46,602 nucleotides of DNA from Branchiostoma floridae (lineage: Eukaryota; Chordata; Leptocardii; Amphioxiformes; Branchiostomatidae), in the NCBI RefSeq assembly GCF_000003815.2, contig NC_049984.1:27779652-27826253 (forward strand), given 5' to 3'. The notes below the pieces were generated by a model, which was not told the origin of the DNA, did not search any database, and worked only from the letters and a program-made list of their open reading frames with translations. Position numbers and translations under genes: made by a program. How positions within the stretch are numbered: the stretch's first letter is position 1; the number at the start of each line of letters is the position of its first letter. Shown in pieces: positions 18,400-30,315 of this stretch.

Positions 18400-19850
18400 T
18401 GTACGTGTAATTCATTACAACAAAGTTGACTTTTGTTGCCCTTGCGTTTACATACCTGCAGCAATGTCTGACACTTCACGTGTTAAAGTTCTGGCTTCAG
18501 CTGCGTCTGACAAGAAATAAGTCAGTTATGGTCGATAATCTTAAAGCTTCTGTAAATGAACCAATTTTACCATTTCAAAGATTTTAAATTGTAGTACGTC
18601 AAGTTGTAAAGGAAAGCCAAAGTTGGAAAAAGAATCACCCAGTAGATTAGACGTATATATGCACATATAAATGTATATGATTGTTACAATTATCACATGT
18701 CTTTAATTTTTATCATGTGACCTAGCCAAGTGGGGCAAAAATGTCCAATGAAGTTGTTCATTCTTCATTATTCGAATATCTGTGTTATGATCAAGTTGTT
18801 TGGGGCAACTGTTAAAGTCACGAAACAAAACCAGTCAGCATTTATGTATTATCCACAACCACTCCGTTTTGACAAACCCTTTGTGAGCCTCGCTACCCCA
18901 CGCCACCGAATACCCTCCTCAGACAGGATGTACACAAGTGCCGCCAGAAAATAGTTCCACTCAAGAAGGAAGTAGCCATCGAATTAGAGCTCGATTGTAG
19001 ATTATTTCCTGCTTTGGTATAATATGTGCCTATCGATTTAAAATGAAATAGCTGTTCACGTTGAATTATTTGCTGTTAGACAGCTGGCCAGTTTGACGGC
19101 GGATGGATATGTACAGCATTTCCCGTCGCACAGTCTCGCAGCTTCAGTTGGAGAAGAAGAGCGGTGGGGAGAGGTGGGTGGTCCGTTGCCAGTACAAAGA
19201 GGACATTTTCGCTGCCAAATAGTTCCTTATTTTTGTCATTTTGTAGGAAGAATACTTTTTAAGATTTTGGTTGCCCGTATGTCTATGTTCACGAATTCTT
19301 GGTTAGGAATATATAAGGTATATAAAGGAATATAGATCCTTTATCCACGCCATGTTGTGTAAGGCATTGTTTGGAATGTGTCTCGCAACCAACAAGTCAG
19401 TTTATACACACCCTCATGTTTTGTGCCGGACTTCTCGTTTTTAATGCTAGCCAGGGTCTTGTACTATGTCGACGATGTTAGTCTATTCGACCGCAATTCG
19501 TGACAAAAATTATTACTCTAGAATTAAAAGTGCGAGGCCGACCGCGGCTGACATCTGTGATGGATTATCTTGTTTACGTGTTGGTGGACTGGGTTGGTGT
19601 ACTTTGCAGTATTCGCGATTCGTTTAACTTACCAAACATCTTAGTCGTGTTTTATATTGTGTTAATGCATGTCATAACCATGAGTACGTGGTTATCAATT
19701 GAATGTTTATCTATCGTAATTGAATTATTTCTACTGTTTAATAACAGTCTGCACTTCTCTTTGCTGGCTAAAAATACCAGCTATTGCTAGACCTAAGACA
19801 TATCTTTCGTGTCAACTGGCAAAAGAAAAATTGATTGTTACTAGTACACA
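18400..19850. other. no gene seen
   Basis: Short frames only. It holds an AT-rich patch at 18650-18730. No splice-bounded coding block found. Confidence 0.5.
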
Positions 19851-19874
19851 ACTAATCTTGGTTCTTAATTTGTA

Positions 19875-20145
19875 TTTCCTGTACAGAAGCTCCTGAGATA
19901 AGACCTACATCAATGCAGACCACATCGACAGCTGTGCAACCCCGATAGAGAAGTTTCATACTCTGGTTGACAAAGTCAATATCTATCAGAAATGAAGTCA
20001 GCACAGCTTGCAACATCTGATCATAAAAGGAGGTTCCCAAAAACAATATTTTTCTACAATGAAACGTTATCATTGATGGCAGATCAAATCGTGACACATT
20101 ACTGATGACATCAATGTTCATTTTGGCTTGTGGCAGAACATCCAA
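19875..20145 (-). CDS. unidentified coding-like exon
   Basis: A minus-strand frame with MDVLPQAKMNIDVISNVSRF, DLPSMITFHCRKILFLG, TSFYDQMLQAVLTSFLI and LLYRGCTAVDVVCIDVG. Its composition looks like a globular protein, but I recognise no family and find no partner exon. It may be chance. Confidence 0.3.
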
Positions 20146-20821
20146 CTTACTCTGGGGTTGTTAGTATATTGTTACAGCTGTCCAGCCTCTTGGAAACCCA
20201 GACTTCGGGGACTGTGCCTCTGGCTCAGTGGGGGCTGGTTCAGCTTAGTTAGATGGGTGTGTTGGATGTTTAAATCGTGTTTGTATCAGTGACTGGCCAA
20301 GGGTTCCACAAATGCTCCCAGCCAAGATAGCCACACATGCAGCGTACTATCCACCGAAACTTTGAACAGTATGAGTGTGTAAACGGAGAGGACAGACAAG
20401 GCCCGTCACCAGTTTTCGTGTCCGAGGGAAGTCTTTATTACGTCAGTTTCAAACGCCTTTTTTGGTCTTCATGTAGACGATGGTTGCGGACGGAGCCGGC
20501 CACCGGTTGTCGTAAACCGAGAGAAGACAATGGCAAGGATGATGTCCAATGTCTTTATTCCAATCAAAGTCGACTATTTTACAAAGATAGCGGCAGCACT
20601 ACTCTGAAGCCAAGTGTCCGGTCGAAGTCTCTGCTAACCCGCACTTCTGCTCGGTCTGACTGTCGAAGTTTCCAAAGTTTCAACTTTTATTTTGTCAATT
20701 TTTGGGATCCTCCCCTTGGCCAAATTTGAATAACAAATGCGAATCAGCCTCCCTGTAATTCATTGGGACCGTAGGAGAAAGTCTTCAATGTTACAACCGG
20801 TATCATTACTTGTCTAATGAT

Positions 20822-20824
<3 letters not shown>

Positions 20825-20855
<31 letters not shown>
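20825..20855 (+). repeat. (AT)n microsatellite
   Basis: About 15 consecutive AT units. Confidence 0.96.
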
Positions 20856-20859
<4 letters not shown>

Positions 20860-21110
20860 CATAAGATATACATATGTTGCCCAAGCTTTACATTAAAGTT
20901 TACTTACATGACCACTTGTAGGAAGTTCATAATTTCGTTATAGTCAGCATCTGCAGATGGCCTCTAGAAATTTGCCTGCCATTTTTTTCCTGAAGGCGTC
21001 CTTTCCTTTGTACTTCCAGTTTTCGAAGGGGAAATCAGATTTCCCAGTGGCGGCTAACTCACGGTAGACAAGTCAGAAACCAATGCATTGCTCCTTAAGC
21101 AATGTTCTAG

Positions 21111-21712
21111 TTAGGGTTCACGCCCTCTAGACCACATGGTCATGAAGTTAATGACTGCATCTAACGCGGTTGGCATATATCTGACAATTGTTTTGCGTTT
21201 GTATTCAGATACAAACACTTGAAGTGCCTTAGGAAGCTGTTCATATGTCAGCTTACATTTGTACCTTTGGCAGCTTTGTGGCTCTAACTTAGCCAGTTCA
21301 GGGTGCAGCTTGTTAGGTTCAATTTCAGGTACAACTACGACCTCCTCATCATGATCAGAATCTGAGAAGGTGTCTGTCCAGTGTCTGTCATGGCCTGATG
21401 ATGAATTGACTTTGATATTTTGACTTTGACTCACCTGAGTGTTTGAAGGCATGTTGGGTTTGATCATTTTCTTCTTCAGACACTTTAAATCGTCTAAAAA
21501 GATAACAAAAGTAATGAAGAATTGATTGTGAAATCTGAGAAATACATACGGCCAATCTCCACCACTGCTTGACGAAATTTAGCTGCTGCAAACTCCATCA
21601 GAGACGGATCAGGATGGTCCAAAAACATTTCAAGGCGGCCCAAAATCTGGTTCTGTTTGGACCAGACTCTCTGTGCCTCAATGTGTTGCTCAAACTCGTC
21701 TTCATGCTGGTA
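21111..21712 (-). CDS. 3' end of a spliced gene of unknown function
   Basis: Two exons fit together: complement(21550..21712), after acceptor ACTAG and ending GGCC|GTATGT, and complement(21111..21493), after acceptor TTTTTAG and ending TAG. Phase 1 out matches phase 1 in. The protein part is helical (HEDEFEQHIEAQRVWSKQ, LEMFLDHPDPSLMEFAAAKF), then polar and acidic (WTDTFSDSDHDEEVVVVPE), then YEQLPKALQVFVSEYKR and ALDAVINFMTMWSRG at the C-terminus. I do not recognise the family. Upstream exons are cut off by a LINE fragment at 21800-22035, so the gene may be truncated. A transposon origin is likely given the surroundings. Confidence 0.5.
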
Positions 21713-21799
21713 CTAGTAATTCAAATTCGTTGAAAGCATTGGTCCGAGATTTTCAACGTTGACTAGGTTCTCTTATGCCGGGAAAAGAAGTGCAAAAGA

Positions 21800-22035
21800 T
21801 TTCATTTCAACTGAGGACAGTCCCAGAAGACATGACAGTATATTTCTTCTAATAAAGGACAGAATAAGCACAAAGGACTATCTATAAGTTTCCATATGCA
21901 TCCCATATGCCTATTAGTAGTCTTAAGTCTATATTGAAAATATCTTGTCACTGGATCTATAGTACTAAATATCAAAGAAGTATAAACTATTTTCCAGGGA
22001 ATACGTACATCCTGTCTCTTCTTAACGTCATTGGA
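21800..22035 (-). pseudogene. non-LTR retrotransposon 3' end with zf-RVT motif
   Basis: The minus strand reads KKRQDVRIPWKIVYTSLI, DPVTRYFQYRL, DSPLCLFCPLLEEIYCHVFW and DCPQLK. The CxxC...ExxxHxFWxC arrangement is the zf-RVT zinc knuckle after the RT domain in L1/Tx1-type elements. It is a different family from the elements at the window's two ends. Only the C-terminal 80 residues remain. Confidence 0.72.
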
Positions 22036-22444
22036 GGGCGCAGTCAACTTCGACTGTTCCCCATGGTTCACGTCAGGCGAGCGGTCGCTAGATGACGCGA
22101 CAGAGCGGTCTTCTGTCATTGCATGTCCCTTTCCCACTCCTCAGCTGAACCTTGTTTCAACTTTAAAGTCTATTGGGCAAGAGGTAGATACATGTACAGA
22201 TTATGGACCGACCATACAATAGAATGAATGAGATGGCATCTTTATAGAATACAATATACAATCAACCCTGGTCGGGTAACCACTTGCCAGGTATACCTCT
22301 AATCACAAAATACACCAAAAACAGCCATATCCATTTTTGCAGTTAAGCCCACCCTGTCCTGGGAAACCAGCTTTCTCTTTTATACAAGTCTCTTTTATAG
22401 TCGACGAGAGGGTAAATGATTGTGCCATGGTCCAATGGCCTTAA

Positions 22445-22533
22445 CTCATGGTGCTCCTGCGTACGTCTTTTATGTGTCTCAGTACTGAATTGGACCGCTC
22501 TACTCCAGCACTTGTACCTGAGGTCAGCATCAG
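22445..22533 (-). pseudogene. hAT-type dimerisation tail remnant
   Basis: The minus strand reads LMLTSGTSAGVERSNSVLR then HIKDVRRSTMS before a stop. The TSxxxERSNSxLRxIKxxxRSTM pattern is the C-terminal hAT dimerisation motif of KIAA1586/ZMYM6-like hAT transposase relatives. No upstream catalytic region is seen. Confidence 0.6.
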
Positions 22534-23255
22534 GATGTGGAGCATAGCGCAAAAACTTGTTTAATTATTCAACCACACTATCAAGCTTCTAAAGCAAGCA
22601 AGGTCCCATTCGTGTATCATAGTTCTTTGGTGCTTAGTCGCAAAAACGTATGATACTTCATTTACATGTCCATGACAATTGTTTGTCAACAAAAAACAAC
22701 AAAGCCAACATAGCACTTTTTCAGTCTAGTTCATGCTCATCAACGAGTAGTAGTCATTGTATATGTGAAAGTAAAATTTGGCAGAGAAATTTTAAGTCCT
22801 TGATAGAAATGTTTCTTTTTAAAATGTTTTGTTTGCTATATTAGTTGCATGAAGCCATGTTCTAAATAGAAAATCCCTGTGCAGAAGATAATGAATGATA
22901 CTTAAACAATGTATCTAATAAATTTTTATTAATTCGTTAATTCAACGTACATATGGCAATTTACATTGGCAATGCTCAACCAACACAAAACTTAATGACT
23001 TATCGAAAGTGTGTCCATTTATTTGGAACTAAGATAGTGAAACTACAGTACTCACTTATCCAAATAAATATATATCTTGATTCCAATCTTTCTATTTCTT
23101 GTCGCCACTTTGGCGCTTTTTCCTGGGAAATAAGCAGAAGAACGTTATGTTATGAACTTGAGATTATATTTAGTTCGATATATGACTGTTTGAATGTGGC
23201 CGTTATGGCGGACATGGGAATTGTCTAATTACACTTGATGCTGTAATGTGCTATG

Positions 23256-23460
23256 TTACAAATGTAGCTCTTTATCCAACCGCTGTCTGTTCATGACAAC
23301 CTCTGTAGTTGCTTTTCGTAGTATATTATTGGCTTGTCCTGACAATGATTTGACTTCACAGATCAGCCTTATAGCGGACACAAATATTCGTCTGATGTTG
23401 TAGTCTGCCTGGGGTATGAGCCCCTCAGAGCAAGTAGTGAATTGACCCATGACTTCCACT
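23256..23460 (-). CDS. unidentified terminal exon
   Basis: After an acceptor GGCTCACTGCAG (23468) the frame reads VEVMGQFTTCSEGLIPQADY, NIRRIFVSAIRLICEVKSLS and ATTEVVMNRQRLDKELHL, ending TAA. It is helical and polar, without recognised motif. No partner exon could be joined with confidence. Confidence 0.35.
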
Positions 23461-23728
23461 TGACTGCAGTGAGCCCTTTAAAAAAGATGACCTTTGTTGG
23501 GATGCCAGATTCAAGGTTACTGGGTACTATCACTGAGTCTACACGGGTCTGTAGAGTGCAGAAAAATTTGAGAAAGCATGTACAAAATCTGTGCTATACC
23601 CACTCTCTTACAATCTCTTTTCTATGTTAACTTTTCGCAATCTCCTCATCTTGTATTTCTGTCTTTTTTTCTGGTGGCAATCTAAGTTGCTGTCCTGGAA
23701 CTCCCTATTGGATGAGATGCTCATTGTA

Positions 23729-23913
23729 CCCCCCTCACATTAGGCGCGATTCGATCGGACGACGAGTCTGCGAGCTCTAATTTACGAGGAGGCATGACCC
23801 TGATGCCGACGAAGAAATGGCAGAGTTCCCCCTTCCCGTCAGGGTCATGCCTCCTCGTAATTCAGAGCTCGCAGACTCGTCGTCCGTTCGAATCGCGCCT
23901 AATGTGAGGGGGG
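23729..23913. mobile_element. 185-bp foldback MITE with TA duplication
   Basis: The arms (about 23729-23801 and 23842-23913) are near-perfect inverted repeats beginning CCCCCCTCACATTAGGCGCG, with a loop of about 40 bp. Both outer ends abut TA (23727-23728 and 23914-23915), consistent with TA-targeted insertion as in Tc1/mariner-type MITEs. The arms differ at only a few positions, so it is fairly young. Confidence 0.82.
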
Positions 23914-24057
23914 TATAAGGATTCGTTGGCTCGACTAATGGCGGTACATCGGCCGGGGCGGCCGGATGAACACGGCCTTTATTGTTCTTCCAAGTTACAG
24001 CCTTGGGACCAGTCTGGCTACCATAGTAGCCTAGCAAAAAATGCCAAACAAACTATC

Positions 24058-25305
24058 CTAGGCCATACCAATTTAATTAGTTGGTTCTCGGATTTTTTCC
24101 TAAAAAAATTGAAGCGACAGGGCGAAAAAAAAAAAAAAAAACTTGCAACAAGTCTGGGTTCAGGTCCAGGCTGGTTAGTCCAGACCTGAACCCATGGTAT
24201 ACGTGTGCTAGAAATAGTTATTATTAATAATAATTTAGAATTACATGCAACATTGCATGTTGGCATAAATTTGTACAATATACATTAAATTATGTACAGT
24301 TGCTACAGTAAACATTTCTCAAATAGACCAATATAGTATTTTTACAGAGATGCAATGACAACAACAAACATTATTTAAGTTTGCCTCTAGAAATAAAATA
24401 CCATTGCTGGAAGACTTATTTGCTCTCTGAGTTGATAAGAATCTGTCTATCCAAGGCTCCAAATACATTTCATTGTCAACTGGTGCAAATTGGAAACAAA
24501 ATTACAAATACTTCCACTCCCCAAAAATACATGAACAAGCCAAAGTACTGAACTACATGTTGTATAAAACCATAGGTTTATTCTCTCTTTTTGTTACATG
24601 TACAATTATTTGTTGACAAATAATTAAGATGCAGTTTGATTAAACTTCCTTAGAAAAACCTAATGTTACATGCAATCACTGAAATCAGCACTGAAATGGT
24701 ACTACATTGTACATGTATCTAGCCAAATCTGCAGTTCCACTAGAAACAGCGTGGGGGCGCTTTTTTGACTTGCAGGGTCAAAACAAAGCTGAAGAAGAAA
24801 GATGACCGCCCGGGAAAATGTCCGACTTCATTTTCATCTCCATTTGGAAGGCTTTTGGCATTTCAGGCTTATCAAAACATGTTGGCTATGGAGGTACAAG
24901 AGTGAAAAAGTATTGGTGATTTATTGAGTTGTTTGTTTGGGTGCCGATTTCTGTGTTTCAATTGAAAATTTGCATGTGAAAGTGTGTGTGAGAGAGAGCA
25001 CATGCTCAGCTGAACTTCTGGTTCTGTTACGTTATGTTATGCCCATGTGTATCTCATTTTACGATGATTTATTTGTTCCTAAATATACTTTGCAACAAAA
25101 AAGATATGAATCAATTTGTAACAAAGGACTTGGGGGTGAGAAAAAGTAAATGCACTGGTACTTTCCAGACGTTCTGTTTCTCTAACGGAACCAAAGTTTT
25201 GCAGCACGATTTTTTTACTGAACGGAATTTTTTTTTTTTTTTTTAATTGGGAAAATTTGAAGCGGCGATTCCGAGAACCAACTAATTAAATTGGTGTGGC
25301 CCTAG
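24058..25305. mobile_element. 1.25-kb non-autonomous element with 36-bp inverted ends
   Basis: CTAGGCCATACCAATTTAAT (24058 on) and the reverse complement of the sequence ending GGTGTGGCCCTAG (25305) match over about 36 bp with one mismatch and one indel. Both arms run into A/T-rich tracts. The interior has no convincing gene. No clear target duplication is visible, so it could also be two separate copies of a short repeat in opposite orientation. Confidence 0.5.
24155..24194. repeat. hairpin-forming inverted repeat
   Basis: TGGGTTCAGGTC (24155-24166) and GACCTGAACCCA (24183-24194) are exact inverted repeats with a 16-nt loop, just inside the left end of the 1.25-kb element. Confidence 0.8.
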
Positions 25306-25716
25306 AATGCTAAAATATATTCAATTTATCAAAATCACAATTAACTTACGAAACGTGGAGCCCTGAGGCAAAGTTCATGTCCACCTCCCGGACCAAACAA
25401 CGCTATAGTGCCTGCGAAGCAGTAGCTTAACTAGGACTTTCTTTGGCACTTGCGAGACAATTGGGACTTGCGCCAAGATGCACAGGTTTGAAGAGGTTGA
25501 AGATTAAGGCATTTTTTTCTGCACAAGTTACATTTTAAGTGTCGGGATGTGAATTCTATTGATGCAATGTTGCTAGTGACTTCCTTTAAGGAAGCTTCCT
25601 CAGTGGGTTTGTCTGGTACATCCGGATATCCAGGGGTGGTATCTCTTTAGGAAGTGTTTGCTGTTGTTTGGATGTATTTGTAATATGAGTAGTTTATAGT
25701 GCTAGCCGTTGCTCAC

Positions 25717-26036
25717 CTCATGTGGTCCCCACAAACAAAACAGCTGTCTGCATTCTGGTGTTCACAGTGGAAAACAACACAGTCGTTTGGACAGCCGTCG
25801 AACCTTTCACATATCGGAAGCAGATCGTTGTCTTGAGACATTGCGGCCTTGTATGAACAGGGTACAGCATTAGCAATGCCATTGTCGTCCAAAAGAGCCT
25901 TTATAAGGGCAAGAATGTCCGAGACACATTCCTGCGTTCCCTTGCGAACATGGGTTTTAACACAGACTGAAGGTAGACAGAAGGTGGACTTACTGCTGGC
26001 AAAAGGGGAGTTAGTCCCAGAATAAGTCCACCCCAT
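25717..26036 (-). pseudogene. CACTA/Plavaka-like transposase exon with zinc-binding motif
   Basis: The minus-strand frame ends at a good donor (ATGAG|GTGAGC). It reads KTHVRKGTQECVSDILALIK, NAVPCSYKAAMSQ, then ICERFDGCPNDCVVFHCEHQ and CFVCGDHMR. The C..C.NDC..(F/Y)...C..CG..R spacing is typical of the zinc-binding segment ahead of the catalytic domain in CACTA (EnSpm) and Plavaka-type transposases. Downstream exons were not found. Confidence 0.5.
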
Positions 26037-27291
26037 GTTACCAAGTCTGAGGGCTGTTGGTGTTAGCTTTGGTGGGCTATTATCCGCACTGAGTCCTTCA
26101 CACTGATTAAGAGAGTAAGTCCATCTTCAGTCCCTATTATGTCCTGCTCATTAATCACCAGTGCTGGGAGAAGGCCCAGCACATGTGTTAGATGGGCCCC
26201 TCTGTTCTTTATCTCTGGGGCTCATCATGGGGTGACATCAATTTGTCATGCATCAAAGCTCAACTTACAGGAATGTCCTGCAGAAGAAAACTATAGACTG
26301 TAACTTAGTGTGAGCTGAGTTAACATGGGCTGGTTCATCAAGTTGATCATAGTCTACAAATTAAACATTGCTACTTACATGACAATTGTTACAGAAAGGC
26401 CAATAGAGAAATACCATGACCAGTAGCTGTTAGTGTCCTGGGGTTACAGACCACCTTTGTTTGTTTAATGATTACAGGCAAGACAGATGAGTTTTTAATA
26501 GCTGACTTGTGCTGCTGAGGGAGGTCACAGAGAAGGAGAGCCCCTGCAATTGCTGGCTTTATTACATCTTCAAAAGTGTTCTTCTACAGGGTACCTTGAT
26601 ATACAGATGCAAGCGCACTGTAATTGGATCAAGTTTCAGTTTTTCAAATATGATCAGCTATGATGAAAATCAAACCCCACCTGTGTACATTTTTACATGT
26701 ATCTGATGTGCTCTGAACAACATTAACACTAACAGGCACAATCCAATCCTGGTGATTTCCTCCTTTTTACAGAATACATAACACTGCCAGCCAGGTACAT
26801 AAGGGTAGAGACAGTGGTAGACTGTAGGTATCATTTGGAGTCAGCATTAATTTGGTGTGACCACTTCCACTGTATGCTGCCCAGGGACCCTGGAGTATCA
26901 TGTTTACATGTGCCTACAATTTCCTTCAGTTCTGTGGAAAAGTCTGATACCTCCAGATTCTTGCAATTGGCTTATTTATATTTCATCATTTAAATATACT
27001 GTGGATTGGGAATGAAGCAACCTGTCTTCCATACTCATGTTCATCTTTGATAAACCTGATAGCAGTCTGAGTGTGAACTGACCTTTCAGTGCCCTAGAAG
27101 CTTCATGACCTCATGACCCCTCTCTTAAGTTAGAGCCCTTCTCTTCACTGAACTGGACCATGTCTTTCTAATTAAGCACAACTCATGAGGGAATGACTGC
27201 CCCAGATTCTGGTCAATACTCCCTTGCCTGTTTCTTAGGGTGGAGAAAGCCACAAATTCTTTAGTTTGTTTCATTTTGGCAACTTGGTATG

Positions 27292-27357
27292 GAGTGGCCA
27301 GGTCACATGACCTATCAGGGTTCTGCTGGCCTGATCCATCATGTGACCTGGCCACTC
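27292..27357. repeat. 28-bp imperfect inverted repeat, 10-nt spacer
   Basis: GAGTGGCCAGGTCACATGA at 27292 is mirrored at 27339-27357; over 28 nt per arm about 25 positions pair. No wider transposon ends are seen around it. Confidence 0.8.
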
Positions 27358-28243
27358 TACTGGTTGGGTAGTGTTGACACTGTTGGTAATACTTAGGGGC
27401 TGTCATTACTGTGGCAAATGAACACTATTTTTTCTAGGGGATTACTGGCATATGTGCAGAGTTGTATTTCCAGTTATAACTGTGGACAAAACCTGTAAAC
27501 TCTTTAAGGTACCCCTCCAAAAAAGAATGGATGTGACAGCCCAATTCTGGATCATATATTAAGCATAATAGATGCACCCCTCAAAATGTAACTAAGGGAC
27601 AATCCAACCTTGGTAACAAGATGATGTTTGGTCTTCTTCAACCAGAGAACTGAGAGGAGCACAAAAGGGGCTAACACACTGAACCATCAATAACAGTGTA
27701 AACAGACTGTGAGTCTTGTGGCTATCTCAATTACATGGTACATCTGGCATTACTAATCCAGAAACAACTTCAGAAGCACACAGGGGACTCTACTGGGCAG
27801 GACAGCTGGGTGACAGATCCAGCCTGTCCACAGTAAGTCCATGGGAGGGGCAGTTGATCACGGTTATTAAGCAACCCTCCCTGATTAAGTCCACTTTCAG
27901 ACCATTTGACTTACTGTGGGTGAAAAGAGGACTATGGTCCATAATAAGTTGTTCATAAGTCCCATGTTCGCTAGGGTTACACCCGAGTGATCGGTTCTGA
28001 GGTTCGAAACTTTGGCTTTTAATACACTAACAGTCCAGAGTGAACACCCATTAAGGAGGACAGGCTGGTTTCTGGGGCCGTTTTCATCCTCAAGCAACTG
28101 GGCTTTACTACCATCTCTAGGTTCTGAAGCGATTCCTGAACATACTTCTTTATGTGGCTATACGAGACGTTGTCTCTGGAATCAACTGAACACCACATTG
28201 AAATTGAACTAGGGAACAGTCTAACTTGAGTTTGATTTATTAC

Positions 28244-28922
28244 CTGCGAAAGGTCAACAGTCCAACAACCCTCTCAATAGTGGCAATGATAGCTGCATCT
28301 TGGGAAGACGATCCCACGGTTACGGGCCCAGTCATCATCATTGGTTGCAAATTTGCTGTGACGATCTGGCAGATGGATGACTGTGCCAACTCCCAGACTT
28401 TCTCCATTTCTTCCTCCATGTTAGCAATGGCCAGGCACTTGAAAAATAGTACTTAACATGTATTTTGAATGATAGATGTCACGTTTTTAATGACTATTTC
28501 TTGTACATCATTACATGGTATTGTATATGTAGTGTGGACAAATCATGCTTTATGCAACAAAAATTCCTAGGTAAGACAAAGTCCTATGTTTCTTCTCGTT
28601 CACCTGTCATCTCATCAACAGTCGGCTGCGGAAAACTTAAATAAGATTGAGGTGTGGAATTTTCTATTTCAAATAAATGAAGATTCTGAATCCTGCCTGA
28701 GCATATGCAGTGTCCTAGACGTAGGCGAAGCTACTTGTCTTCCGTAGTTTAACAATAGCTACCCACCATATACTGATTACACATACGTCTGCGGATGGCG
28801 GGCGTGAGTGGATTCTGGTGGCCATGGTCAGCTTGGCCTATTTCTACTTCAAGTTCAAATGGAGGTGAAGGTGTACGCGGGGGCGAGCGGTCAATACCGG
28901 GTTCCTCAGGTCGCTGTTGTGT
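28244..28922 (-). CDS. two internal exons of an unidentified gene
   Basis: complement(28767..28922), acceptor TTCAG and donor TATG|GTGGGT, and complement(28244..28437), acceptor TTTTTCAAG and donor CGCAG|GTAATA, join in phase 0. The first is proline-rich and acidic (DRSPPRTPSPPFELEVEIGQ). The second is helical (MEEEMEKVWELAQSSICQIV, DAAIIATIERVVGLLTF). There is no recognised domain and no terminal exons found. Given the neighbours, this is probably a transposon accessory protein. Confidence 0.45.
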
Positions 28923-29655
28923 CTGAATGAATGAACATTATGCTAAGTCAAGACCTTTTGATGTTACTCTTTCAGGTATTGAAACTCCTTATCATTCAAA
29001 ACGATGAGCGATTTTCTACAATAATGCAATACGTCATGTGTATGGCTTTTCTCGCCAAAAGGGAGCCCTCTGTTGCTGCGCTACACCATAAGGTACGCAT
29101 CGCAGCCACAAGCCTGCAGTTTCTTAAAGACCAGAAATCTGGACCCAGGGTCCACAATAACCATAAAACTATATAGATGCTCCCTGCTGAACTGTGACAG
29201 GAGGTTTGAAAGCTGAATTGACCCTCTAGACCACATAAACTAATTAGAAGCCATGGGGAGTCCAGCCAGTGTCTGCTGCCAGGAACAAAGGCATGGTATT
29301 GCGACATAACATTGAGAGTTATTAGGATATTAACTGTCAGATCTGTTTGAAAAATTTTCTCCACTTCTTGTCAACAAAATGCTATTAAACAAGGCAAAAT
29401 GACACATAAGCGTGCTGCAAGGCTAAAGACACCATGCCATATTTTCTACAACATTAGGTTTGAAGGAAGAAATATCAGAACAGTGTTGAAAATTCAAAAT
29501 GTTGGCAAGATTTCCTGTTCCTTTGAATTCGGTTTAGAAGTACATGTACATGCACACTCTTTCCTGCACAATCTTGCTCTTTGCCTGAGTTACTGGATGT
29601 CAATATCATTGCTATTTGGTATCTTGCCTTTCAGAAGCTATTTGGTGTTTTGTTT

Positions 29656-29840
29656 TCAAATTCTTCTACGGAAGTCAGTATACGATATTCCAGTTGGGAG
29701 GCGCAGCGTATTCCCGCATGTGGATGCCTCTGGAAGGTCATCTGTACCTTCTTCCAAGAACTCGATCGTTATATCCAAATCCATGTGACAGGGGATATTC
29801 CAGAGTGATGTGATGAAATGTAACATCTTCTCTGGAAACT
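29656..29840 (-). pseudogene. last exon of a HECT-type ubiquitin-ligase domain
   Basis: After acceptor CCTTGTCAG (29841-29843) the frame reads FPEKMLHFITSLWNIP, then ITIEFLEEGTDDLPEASTC, then GNTLRLPTGISYTDFRRRI and TGA. The LPxAsTCxNxLxLPxxxsYxxFxxxx pattern is the end of a HECT domain, including the catalytic-type Cys in STC. No other part of a HECT domain is seen within a few kb upstream, although exon-like frames exist at 30070-30315. It could be the tail of a host gene, a retained exon, or one of the HECT-tailed transposon proteins. Confidence 0.6.
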
Positions 29841-30069
29841 CTGACAAGGAAAAAAAAAAGAAGTAATGATGAGCATGCAGAGTTACCGTAGCCTAAACAG
29901 CTCTTAGAATGCATAATAGGTAATAATGAAATTAAACATGACAGAGCACAGGTCAAAATATAATGGCGTGGCATAATGCGCTGAAACAGGCAGTTTCTGA
30001 TGACAAAAATACGTAACTCCATTACTGACTGCATGGATATTTACGGAGAAAAATGCCCTTTCGAATAGA

Positions 30070-30315
30070 AAAAAAACACGCTGCAGGCATATGATCCAGT
30101 CCCGGGTCTTTTCCTCTGTCAGCAAAGATCGTCTTCAGGCTGACGCAGCCTCCATGTCTCTTCAATGCACTCTTTACGCTCAAGTGGTCCAGGTGTTCAT
30201 AGTTCTTCTCCAGGAAGTTCTCGAGACTCTCGCAATGGAAGGCCACAGCCTCTGCACAGTCACAGTCCGGGTTGGCAGTCCTCGGTTGAATACTTGGATT
30301 CACCATCTCAAGGAT
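30070..30315 (-). CDS. unidentified cysteine-containing exon
   Basis: After acceptor TTCAACAG (30316-30318) the frame gives ILEMVNPSIQPRTANPDCDC, AEAVAFHCESLENFLEKNYE and HLSVKSALKRHGGCVSLK. It looks coding and lies upstream of, and in the same orientation as, the HECT-tail exon, so the two may belong together. The 3' boundary is not clear. Confidence 0.4.
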
